Assembly (NCBI GenBank): GCA_041738285.1
Contig: JBGSQB010000108.1
Span: forward strand, 1-25,786
Length of the DNA: 25,786 nt
Direction of reading: 5' to 3'
Origin: SZUA-521 sp041738285
GTDB taxonomy: Bacteria; Pseudomonadota; Gammaproteobacteria; Pseudomonadales; Azotimanducaceae
Below are positions 1 to 6,515 of this stretch, in pieces. Numbering within the stretch: position 1 is the stretch's first letter; the number at the start of each line of letters is the position of its first letter. The notes beneath the pieces are model-generated. The model made no database searches. It saw nothing but the letters and a program-made list of their open reading frames with translations, and had not been told where the DNA came from. The position numbers were made by a program, and so were the translations under genes.

Positions 1-119
1 GTCGTGCTCGTGCCTCCGAGCTGTGCAGCAAGTCGATGGACGTCGACACGCGCCATGCGTCGGCAGTGGCCGCAGACGGCGTATAACTCGAAGTGAGAGG
101 CGAGATCGGACAGGCGCAT
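1..119 (-). CDS. Partial small zinc-ribbon-like hypothetical protein (C-terminus outside window)
   Basis: Reading leftwards from the ATG at 119-117 gives an open frame of 39 codons with no stop before the edge. The visible protein begins MRLSDLASHF and contains a CGHC pair near residues 16-19, followed by an amphipathic stretch (VDVHRLAAQLG). This resembles the first half of small proteobacterial proteins that carry two CxxC knuckles; the second pair would lie outside the window, so the zinc-ribbon assignment is inference. No Shine-Dalgarno sequence precedes this ATG. A TATATT hexamer on the minus strand (133-128) would put transcription start about at the ATG, so the mRNA could be leaderless. 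A LexA-like palindrome covers exactly this area. A second in-frame ATG at 56-54 is possible. Function is unknown. Confidence 0.5.
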   Translation of the reverse strand, partial: MRLSDLASHFELYAVCGHCRRMARVDVHRLAAQLGGTST

Positions 120-120
120 A

Positions 121-136
121 CTGTATGAATATACAG
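121..136. promoter_or_regulatory. Candidate LexA (SOS) box
   Basis: CTGTATGAATATACAG has perfect 6-bp arms (CTGTAT/ATACAG) around GAAT and matches the enterobacterial/pseudomonad LexA pattern CTGT-N8-ACAG, with the flanking TA on the left also matching. It lies 1 bp upstream of the minus-strand ATG at 119 and 8 bp upstream of the plus-strand GTG at 145. It overlaps the minus-strand TATATT hexamer and the first base or two of the Shine-Dalgarno region of the PdxA-family gene, so repressor binding could block either promoter. Confidence 0.5.
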
Positions 137-144
137 GATAATTC

Positions 145-1122
145 GTGACCGCCGAGCCGGGTCGCCCGCGGGTCGCAATTACCATGGGTGATCCCGCAGG
201 CATCGGCCCCGAAGTGCTGGCCAAGGCGCTGGCATCCGGCGCGATTGCGGGGCTCTGTACCCCGGTACTTGTCGGCCCGGCGTGGGCGTTGCGCGCCGGC
301 TGCATCGCGGCGGGTGTACCGATGCCTAAACCGAATGCAATCGATTGCATCGACGTCAATGTGGCCCGCCCCGATGACTACGTGCCGGGTCGCGTGTCGG
401 CGCAGTGTGGTCGCGCGGCGGTGGCTGCGGTGGAGCGGGCGGCGGCACTTGCGATGGCCGGCGACGTCGTCGCGATGGTGACCTGTCCCATCAACAAGGC
501 CGCTGTCCACGCGGCGGGATTCACCGACGACATCGGCCATCAGGAAATTCTGGCGCGTCTGACCGGCGCAAAGTGGACCGCGACCCTGCTGATGACGCCC
601 GGGCTGAAAGTCGTTCACCTGTCGACCCACAAGTCGCTCATCGAGGCGGCACGCTTTGTCACGCGTGCCAACATCGTCGAGAAGCTCTCGATCGCATCCC
701 AGTCGCTCGCCCGGTGGGGCATGCCGGCACCGCGCATAGCGGTCGCCGCGCTCAACCCGCATGGCGGCGAGTCGGGGCTCATGGGGCGCGAGGAGATCGA
801 CGAGATTGCGCCGGCCATCGCCGACCTGCGGACCCAGGGTGTGGACGCGCACGGGCCGATTCCCGCCGACTCGGTGTTCACCCGCGCCATTGCCGGTGAG
901 TTCGACGTGGTGCTGGCGCTGTACCATGATCAGGGCCACATCGCGATCAAGGTGCACAATTTTGCCGAGAGCGTGACTGCGACGCTCGGCATTCCGTTCA
1001 TTCGCACATCCGTCGATCACGGCACCGCGTTCGACATTGCCGGTCAAGGTATCGCCGACCCAACCAGCCTGGTCGCGGCGGTGGATGCCGCGGTCATGCT
1101 CGCAGCCGGCCGCCTCGCCTGA
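145..1122 (+). CDS. PdxA-family 4-hydroxythreonine-4-phosphate dehydrogenase or catabolic paralogue
   Basis: The 325-residue product has the PdxA hallmark ITMGDPAGIGPE at residues 12-23 and the family's metal-binding histidines: H162 (STHKSL), H206 (LNPHGGE) and H261 (YHDQGHIAIK). PdxA oxidises 4-phosphohydroxy-L-threonine with NAD in pyridoxal-phosphate synthesis, in the cytoplasm. The same fold also serves in catabolism, as a 4-phospho-D-threonate dehydrogenase and as the cis-dihydrodiol dehydrogenase of terephthalate degradation. The usual pdxA partners (surA, rsmA/ksgA, apaG) are absent; the next genes are an alcohol dehydrogenase and an FAH-family protein, so a catabolic role is plausible and I leave the symbol blank. 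The start is GTG, preceded by AGGA at 135-138 with 6-nt spacing. Family confidence is high; exact substrate is open. Confidence 0.9.
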   Translation: MTAEPGRPRVAITMGDPAGIGPEVLAKALASGAIAGLCTPVLVGPAWALRAGCIAAGVPMPKPNAIDCIDVNVARPDDYVPGRVSAQCGRAAVAAVERAAALAMAGDVVAMVTCPINKAAVHAAGFTDDIGHQEILARLTGAKWTATLLMTPGLKVVHLSTHKSLIEAARFVTRANIVEKLSIASQSLARWGMPAPRIAVAALNPHGGESGLMGREEIDEIAPAIADLRTQGVDAHGPIPADSVFTRAIAGEFDVVLALYHDQGHIAIKVHNFAESVTATLGIPFIRTSVDHGTAFDIAGQGIADPTSLVAAVDAAVMLAAGRLA

Positions 1123-1198
1123 TCGCCTTGGATTCGGTTGCCGCAGTACACCTGTAAGGGGCACACTCGCGGCTCGACAAAATTCGAGGGGAAGGAGC

Positions 1199-2284
1199 AT
1201 GAAGGCGGCCGTATTTCGCGAAGTGAACAAGCCGATGGAAGTGGAGGAGGTTCAGGTCTCGAAGCCTGGACCGCGGGAGGTGCTGATTCGCACCGCCGCC
1301 GCTGGCGTTTGCCACTCCGATCTGCATTTCTTCAACGGCACGTATCCGGGTCAGCTGCCCATCGTGTTGGGTCACGAAGCTGCTGGCGTCGTCGAACAGG
1401 TCGGCAGCGCAGTGACCTATGTGAAGCCTGGCGATCATGTGATCACGTGTCTGTCGGTGTTCTGCGGTACATGCGAATACTGTCTGACCGGGCACATGTC
1501 CCTATGTCAGGAGCCGGCGCTGCGGCGCGGCCAGGACGAACAGCCGCGACTGGCCAAAGCTGGCTCCAAGCTCAATCAGTTTGCCAATCTCGGCTCGTTC
1601 GCGGAGTACATGCTCGTCCACGAGCACGCGATCGCGAAGATTCGGAACGACATGCCGCTCGATCGGGCAGCGTTGATCGGCTGCGCAGTCACGACCGGTG
1701 TTGGTGCTGTGATCCACACCGCCAAGGTCGAGCCGGGGAGTACGGTGGTTGTGATCGGCGCGGGCGGCGTGGGCCTATCGTGCATCAATGGCGCTGCGAT
1801 TGCCGGCGCGGGGCGGATCATCGCCGTCGATATGGTGCCATCGAAGCTCGAACTCGCGCGCAAGTTCGGCGCCACCGACGTGGTCAATCCCAAGGACGGT
1901 GATCCGATCGCGGCGGTGCACGAAATCACGGGCGGCGGAGCGCACTACACGTTCGAGGCGATTGGACTCAAGGTGACCGCGGAGCAGGCCTTTGGAATGC
2001 TGCGTCGCGGCGGCACCGCCACGATCATCGGCATGATTCCGCCGGGCCAGATGGTGTCGGTGCATGGACCCGAGTTTCTGTGGGAGAAGAAGCTGCAGGG
2101 TTCGTTCATGGGTTCGAACCGGTTCCGCGTCGACATGCCACGGTTCGTCGAATTCTATCTGCAGGGCAAGCTGCATCTGGATGACATGATCTCGCGCCGC
2201 ATCGCGCTCAAGGATGTGAATGATGCCTTCAAGCAGATCGAGTCCGGTGAGGTAGCCCGCAGCGTCATCGTGTTCGACAGCTGA
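1199..2284 (+). CDS. Zinc-dependent alcohol dehydrogenase (MDR superfamily)
   Basis: A 361-residue medium-chain dehydrogenase expected to interconvert an alcohol and an aldehyde with NAD(P). Catalytic-zinc ligands are C38 (GVCHSD), H59 with E60 (GHEAAG) and C162 (IGCAVTTG). The structural zinc loop has C89, C92, C95 and C103 (CGTCEYCLTGHMSLC). The Rossmann motif GAGGVG is at residues 187-192. The overall pattern is class III-like, similar to NDMA-dependent and aryl-alcohol dehydrogenases. The ATG at 1199 is chosen because GAAGGAG at 1191-1197 precedes it and the MKAAVF opening is typical; an upstream in-frame extension would overlap the PdxA-family gene. The FAH-family gene follows after 13 nt, so the two are probably cotranscribed. 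Substrate cannot be read from sequence. Confidence 0.92.
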   Translation: MKAAVFREVNKPMEVEEVQVSKPGPREVLIRTAAAGVCHSDLHFFNGTYPGQLPIVLGHEAAGVVEQVGSAVTYVKPGDHVITCLSVFCGTCEYCLTGHMSLCQEPALRRGQDEQPRLAKAGSKLNQFANLGSFAEYMLVHEHAIAKIRNDMPLDRAALIGCAVTTGVGAVIHTAKVEPGSTVVVIGAGGVGLSCINGAAIAGAGRIIAVDMVPSKLELARKFGATDVVNPKDGDPIAAVHEITGGGAHYTFEAIGLKVTAEQAFGMLRRGGTATIIGMIPPGQMVSVHGPEFLWEKKLQGSFMGSNRFRVDMPRFVEFYLQGKLHLDDMISRRIALKDVNDAFKQIESGEVARSVIVFDS

Positions 2285-2297
2285 GGAAGAGCGGGTC

Positions 2298-3140
2298 ATG
2301 AGATGGATGTCATTCGAGATCGATGGTGCACAGTCGTATGGTGTGGTGATCGGAGATGGGGTCGTGGACGTGGGATCGCGTCATGCGCATCGCACCCTGA
2401 AGGATCTGTTAGCGTCCGGTGACTTCCAGACGGTGGGTCGTGAAGCGGCGAAGGCGAAGCCCGATCACCGCCTCGATGCGGTACGGTTTCTGCCGGTGAT
2501 CCCTAAACCTGACAAGATTCTGTGCGCCGGTATCAACTACAAAGCACACCAGGAAGAGACAGGACGTGAACCCACCGCGCAGCCGACGCTGTTCACGCGC
2601 TTTGCCGCATCCCAAATGGGTCACGGTGAGCCGATGCTGCGTCCTCGCGAGTCGGAGCGACTCGATTTTGAAGGTGAGATCGCGCTGATCATCGGCCGCC
2701 CGGGCCGACGGATCAGCAAATCGAGTGCGCTGGCACATGTGGCCGGCTTTGCGCCATACAACGACGGTAGCGTGCGCGACTTTCAGCGCCACACCACCCA
2801 GTTCACGCCCGGCAAGAACTTCGTCGGCACCGGCGGCTTCGGCCCCTGGATGATGACGCCGGATGAAATTGGTGATCTCGACGACATGGAAGTCATCACC
2901 CGCTTGAACGGCGAAGTGATGCAGCAGGCGAAGGCCAAGCTCCTCATCTTCGGGTTCGCGGAGTTGATCGCCTACAGCTCGATCTTCACCGAGCTCGTCG
3001 CCGGTGACGTCATCGTCACCGGTACGCCGGGCGGCGTTGGAGCGGCGCGCACGCCGCCCGTGTTCATGGACGCAGGCGATGTGATCGAGGTGGAAGTGAA
3101 ACCGATCGGCACGCTGCGCAATCGGGTCGAAGTCGGCTGA
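2298..3140 (+). CDS. Fumarylacetoacetate hydrolase (FAH) family protein
   Basis: A 280-residue protein with the FAH C-terminal domain, which hydrolyses or decarboxylates acylpyruvate-type compounds using a divalent metal. The visible signature includes KILCAGINYKAH (73-84), the metal-binding acidic pair in LDFEGEIALIIG (E125, E127), D156 in APYNDGSVRDFQ, and the VTGTPGGVG loop near the C-terminus. The short N-terminal region (about 65 residues) is typical of bacterial members such as 2-keto-4-pentenoate hydratase/OHED isomerase-like and acylpyruvase enzymes. The upstream sequence has a GAGGA core about 10 nt before the ATG. It follows the alcohol dehydrogenase closely, which suggests a ring-cleavage or side-chain catabolic pathway, but the substrate is undetermined. 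Confidence 0.9.
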   Translation: MRWMSFEIDGAQSYGVVIGDGVVDVGSRHAHRTLKDLLASGDFQTVGREAAKAKPDHRLDAVRFLPVIPKPDKILCAGINYKAHQEETGREPTAQPTLFTRFAASQMGHGEPMLRPRESERLDFEGEIALIIGRPGRRISKSSALAHVAGFAPYNDGSVRDFQRHTTQFTPGKNFVGTGGFGPWMMTPDEIGDLDDMEVITRLNGEVMQQAKAKLLIFGFAELIAYSSIFTELVAGDVIVTGTPGGVGAARTPPVFMDAGDVIEVEVKPIGTLRNRVEVG

Positions 3141-3143
3141 TTG

Positions 3144-3171
3144 CGGAGACTGTTCCCGGGGACAGTCTCCG
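3144..3171. terminator. Hairpin between convergent genes; possible bidirectional terminator or REP-like element
   Basis: Perfect 10-bp arms CGGAGACTGT (3144-3153) and ACAGTCTCCG (3162-3171) enclose the 8-nt loop TCCCGGGG. It fills the 40-bp gap between the FAH-family stop and the flavin monooxygenase stop, where a shared terminator is expected. No T-run follows on either strand, so it is not a textbook intrinsic terminator. A related sequence occurs at 22412-22441. Confidence 0.5.
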
Positions 3172-3180
3172 AACCCCTGT

Positions 3181-4416
3181 TTAGCCCACCGACTCCGCGC
3201 CGGGTCGGCCAACGACGCCGGATACCATGTTGGTGCTTTGCTTGGTCGACGCCAGCGTCGGCTTGCCGCGCGCGGCGAAGTTGTACGGGTCAGTGTCGAT
3301 CTCTTCGAGCTTGATGTCGCCTGCCAGCACCGCAGCCTTCCATGCCTGGTGCGCGGCTTCGCTGCCATGAAACTGCGGCATGACTTCGCGCGCGAACAAC
3401 TCGAGGCTGCTGCAGATGTCTTCGTGGCTGTTCTTGCCGGCCTGGTTGAGCAGAATCACCTGATCGACGTTAGCGGCTTCGAGCTCTTTGAGCCGCTCAC
3501 GAATCGTGGCGGGGGACCCGATCAGTTCGCTGCCCGAGCGCTTCTGGCCCGCGGGTGTCTGGCGCCATGCCTGATAGCGTTCCCAGATGTTCACCGAACC
3601 CGGTTCGAACGGACCTTCCTTGTTGTACAGCTGCAGGGCGAACTGGAAGAAGGTCCAGCCGTCGGCCTTCTGCCAGGCTTCTTCATCGGTTTCGCAGCAC
3701 ATGAAACCCGAGACCACCGCGATGTTCGGATTGGTCTGGTAGTCGCACAGCTTCTCCTGATCGTGCACGAAGGTGTTGTAGTAGGCATGCACCCACGCCC
3801 GCGCCGCGGCGAGGTCCGCAAACTTGAAACACAGCGCGCCCATGCCGCGATGCGCGGCGTAGCGAATCGTATCGAGCTGTGAGCAAGCCACCCACAGGGG
3901 CGGATGAGGCTTCTGTTTGGGTTTCGGTACGACTGCGCGCAATGGAAACTTGAAGAACTCACCGTCATATTGCCAACCGTGATTCCAGAACATTGGCAAC
4001 ACACACCGCACACCGTCCTCCCACACGTCGCGTTTGTCGCGGAAGCGCAGGTTGAACGGGTGCAGTTCAGTCACCGACGCGCCTTCGCCGAGCCCGAGTT
4101 CCACGCGACCGTCCGAGACGAGATCGAGTGTGGCGACTTTCTCGGCCACCCGCGCCGGATGATTGGTGGTCAGCTGAATGATGCCGTGGCCGAGCCGGAT
4201 GTTCTTTGTGCGTTGACTGGCAGCGCCAAGGAACACTTCCGGCGCCGATGAATGTGAGTACTCCTCGAGGAAATGGTGCTCCACCTCCCAGGCGTAATCG
4301 AAGCCGAGGTTGTCGGCGAGTTCGATCTGGGTCAATGAATCCTTGAACAGCTGATGCTCGCTGTCGGCATTCCAATCTCTGGGCAGCTGGTGCTCGTAGA
4401 AAATTCCGAATTTCAT
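3181..4416 (-). CDS. LLM-class flavin-dependent monooxygenase (bacterial luciferase-like)
   Basis: A 411-residue TIM-barrel flavin monooxygenase of the luciferase-like family, which uses reduced FMN (or F420 in relatives) to oxygenate organic substrates. Visible family features: MKFGIFYEHQLPRDW at the N-terminus, LGFDYAWEVEHHF (the EHHF motif near residues 48-51), GHGIIQLTTNHPARVAEKVATLDLVSDGRVELGLGEG-type core (a long conserved run across residues about 78-115), and a C-terminal GSPATIRERLKEL segment. An N-terminal extension beyond M1 is possible in frame, but the ATG at 4416 has GGGGAGA 5 nt upstream. A C-terminal tail of about 50 residues looks low in conservation. Diverges from the lipoprotein gene; a 14-bp palindrome lies 34 bp upstream of the start. 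Confidence 0.9.
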   Translation of the reverse strand: MKFGIFYEHQLPRDWNADSEHQLFKDSLTQIELADNLGFDYAWEVEHHFLEEYSHSSAPEVFLGAASQRTKNIRLGHGIIQLTTNHPARVAEKVATLDLVSDGRVELGLGEGASVTELHPFNLRFRDKRDVWEDGVRCVLPMFWNHGWQYDGEFFKFPLRAVVPKPKQKPHPPLWVACSQLDTIRYAAHRGMGALCFKFADLAAARAWVHAYYNTFVHDQEKLCDYQTNPNIAVVSGFMCCETDEEAWQKADGWTFFQFALQLYNKEGPFEPGSVNIWERYQAWRQTPAGQKRSGSELIGSPATIRERLKELEAANVDQVILLNQAGKNSHEDICSSLELFAREVMPQFHGSEAAHQAWKAAVLAGDIKLEEIDTDPYNFAARGKPTLASTKQSTNMVSGVVGRPGAESVG

Positions 4417-4449
4417 ATGGTCTCCCCGGTAACGCCCTATCGTCGCATT

Positions 4450-4463
4450 AATTCGCGCGAATT
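4450..4463. promoter_or_regulatory. Perfect 14-bp palindrome, candidate operator
   Basis: AATTCGCGCGAATT is a perfect dyad in the 109-bp divergent region between the flavin monooxygenase start (4416) and the lipoprotein start (4526). On the minus strand it sits between a weak TTCAAA -35-like and a GACGAT -10-like hexamer 17 bp apart. That is where a TetR- or MarR-type repressor would bind, though no such regulator is encoded in this window. Confidence 0.3.
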
Positions 4464-4525
4464 TGAACGAACCTGACAGCATGGCGTTGGCGGGCTATGC
4501 GCCCGACTGTGCGATGATTCCGGCC

Positions 4526-5722
4526 ATGTACCGGTCACTGCCGATTCTGATCGCGCTCCTGCTGGTGGCGTGTGCGAGTCAACCGCTGCCAGGTCGGGTG
4601 TATGAGGCACCGCGCGACGCATTCTCGCAGCTCATCATCGAGTCCCCGTGGCCGACCGCCCCGGATGAGGACGTGCTCGCGCTGCCTGAAGACGCCAAAC
4701 CATTCATAGAGCGAGCCATTGCAGGTCGCGGCGGCACCATATCCCGTGTCCAGCGGCTCGCGCAGCTGTTCGGTGGCAAAGGCGAGCTGGGGATGGACTA
4801 CGAGGTGCTGGCGGTCGGCACGGCGCGGGAAACCTTCGAATCGCGCATTGGCAGTTGTCTGTCCTACACGCACCTCTACATTGCCATGGCGCGCAGCATC
4901 GGTATCGATGCCCGCTACCGTGAGATTCTCGCGGTGCCGCAATGGGAGGTCATCGGGGAGTTCGCGGTGCTCAATCGGCACGTTGCCGCGTATGGCGAAG
5001 TGCCCCTGGTCGGCAGCTACGTCATGGACTTCGGTCTGCTCGCCGAGAACGAGCGGCAGTTCGGGCGGGTCATATCCGATCGCCGCGCGCGCGCCCAGCA
5101 CTTCAACAATCGCGGCGCATTGGCCTTGTCGAACGGCGAATCAGAACTGGCGGTGGGTTACTTCAACCGTGCCCTGTTACTCGATCCGACACTGAGCTTC
5201 ATCTGGGCAAACCTCGGCACGGCATACATGCGATTGGGTGACTACCCGCGAGCCGAGCAGTCGTTGCGTCAATCACTCGCGATTCGGTCGTACGAGACCA
5301 CCGCGATGAATCAGCTTGCGCGCCTGTACCAGTTGATCGGCCGCGACGATCTCGTTGCGCACTACAAGGCGCGCGCGGAGAATGCGCGGAATCAGAATCC
5401 CTATCTGCTGTATCAGCGCGCGGTGAGCGCGCGCGAAGCGGGCGATCACACCGAGGCGATTGGCCTGTTGCGCAGGGCAGTGCGCGTGCAGAAGGACGAG
5501 ATGAATTTCTTCGTCGAACTCGGGCGCACCTACCGTGCAATCGGTGACTTGCGGCGAGCGCGGCGGGCGTTCCTCGAAGCAAGCGAACTTGCCGAGACCC
5601 TCGAGGATCGGGCCACGTTACTCGAGGCGCTCGGCGAGCCGGCCACGATGCCCACCGAACTCGTCGTGCCTGCGCTGGATGGCGCTACAGACGCGCCAGA
5701 AACCGATCCAGCACCGCGTTGA
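4526..5722 (+). CDS. Lipoprotein with transglutaminase-like domain and TPR repeats
   Basis: The 398-residue product opens with a lipoprotein signal (MYRSLPILIALLLVAC; lipobox LVAC, lipidated C16). Residues about 60-170 form a transglutaminase-like region with a plausible Cys-His-Asp triad: C111 in GSCLSYTH, H152 in LNRHVAAYG and D168 in YVMDFG. From about residue 195 to 370 come three to four TPR units, such as FNNRGALALSNGESELAVGYF and LGTAYMRLGDYPRAEQSL. It is probably periplasmic, tethered to the inner face of the outer membrane, and could be a scaffold or a peptidoglycan- or peptide-processing protein; the activity is unknown. I chose the ATG at 4526 because only this start puts the signal peptide at the N-terminus. 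The 3' end overlaps the convergent hydrolase gene by 38 bp. Confidence 0.85.
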   Translation: MYRSLPILIALLLVACASQPLPGRVYEAPRDAFSQLIIESPWPTAPDEDVLALPEDAKPFIERAIAGRGGTISRVQRLAQLFGGKGELGMDYEVLAVGTARETFESRIGSCLSYTHLYIAMARSIGIDARYREILAVPQWEVIGEFAVLNRHVAAYGEVPLVGSYVMDFGLLAENERQFGRVISDRRARAQHFNNRGALALSNGESELAVGYFNRALLLDPTLSFIWANLGTAYMRLGDYPRAEQSLRQSLAIRSYETTAMNQLARLYQLIGRDDLVAHYKARAENARNQNPYLLYQRAVSAREAGDHTEAIGLLRRAVRVQKDEMNFFVELGRTYRAIGDLRRARRAFLEASELAETLEDRATLLEALGEPATMPTELVVPALDGATDAPETDPAPR

Positions 5723-6449
5723 AGGCGGCGGGATCTTCGAAGTAGGTCGAGTGACCCGCGCCCGCGACGACCGTGACTTCTGCACCGATCTGCGTGGCGG
5801 TCGCCTTGAGCAGCGCAAGCGGAAAGGTGACGTCGAGATCGCTTGCGATCATCTGCACCGGCACCGGAAACGGCTGCAGCCGCTCTGGCGCGATGAATAC
5901 ATCGCGAGCCATCAATTTGTGCAGCGGCATCGGCGTCGTATTGAACGCAGAGATCGCCTCGTACAGCAGCGCGCCGGCCGGGTTGCGTGCCTTGTAGGGA
6001 GCGCCGAGCGTCATCGCCGTCAGGTCGGCGCCGGCGGGCCGCGCTACCAGCGTACGCATCTGATCGCGCAGCGCGTCCGAGTAGATGGCGCCCGGCGTGT
6101 TGGCGAGTGTCAGTGATGCGACGCGGTCGGGATGATTGATCGCCGCTCGAACGCCCGTCCATCCACCCATCGATTGACACACCACGTGCGCGCGACCGAC
6201 CTCGAGATCGTCCAGAATCGCGATCAGATCGGCATCGAAGTGAATCGGTGAGAACTGCGCGGGATCACTGGCAGAACGCGCGAATCCACGATGGTCGAAG
6301 GTGATCACCTGATAGCGATCGCGGAAGTGCGGCACCTGCTGCCACCAACTGGCGGCGTTGCCACCCGCACCATGCGCGAACACCAGAGCCGGGCCCGTGC
6401 CTCGGCTTTCGTAGTAGATCCGCGCCGCGCCGGAATCGACGTATGGCAT
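5685..6449 (-). CDS. Alpha/beta-hydrolase fold protein
   Basis: A 254-residue alpha/beta hydrolase. The oxyanion-hole region is VFAHGAGGNAASWW (23-36), followed by FDHRGFARS (51-59). The nucleophile elbow is CQSMGGW with S93; the acid is probably the Asp in ASDLDVTFP and the base the His in GAGHSTYFE near the C-terminus. The family covers esterases, C-C bond hydrolases and lactonases; 3-oxoadipate enol-lactonase-like proteins look similar, but the substrate is not identifiable. The ATG at 6449 has GAGGA about 9 nt upstream. It is divergent from the acyl-CoA-dehydrogenase-like gene with 66 bp between the starts, and its 3' end overlaps the lipoprotein gene tail to tail. Confidence 0.9.
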   Translation of the reverse strand: MPYVDSGAARIYYESRGTGPALVFAHGAGGNAASWWQQVPHFRDRYQVITFDHRGFARSASDPAQFSPIHFDADLIAILDDLEVGRAHVVCQSMGGWTGVRAAINHPDRVASLTLANTPGAIYSDALRDQMRTLVARPAGADLTAMTLGAPYKARNPAGALLYEAISAFNTTPMPLHKLMARDVFIAPERLQPFPVPVQMIASDLDVTFPLALLKATATQIGAEVTVVAGAGHSTYFEDPAAFNAVLDRFLARL

Positions 6450-6515
6450 GAAGCATATCCTCGTCAGTCGATGCGGCATTGTGCCACGATGGGCGGGCAG
6501 ATTTCGGAGGTCCGA

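Noticed and set aside
1173..1188. CTCGA-CAAAAT-TCGAG inverted repeat before the alcohol dehydrogenase
   Set aside because: The arms are only 5 bp and it lies close to the ribosome site; no regulator family is suggested by the sequence.
2409..3368. A 319-codon minus-strand open frame across the FAH-family gene
   Set aside because: It is antisense to an FAH-family gene with metal-binding residues, crosses the hairpin and enters the flavin monooxygenase gene out of frame. No protein-like motifs.
6475..6485. GGCA-TTG-TGCC dyad between the hydrolase and the acyl-CoA-dehydrogenase-like gene
   Set aside because: The 4-bp arms are too short to distinguish from chance.
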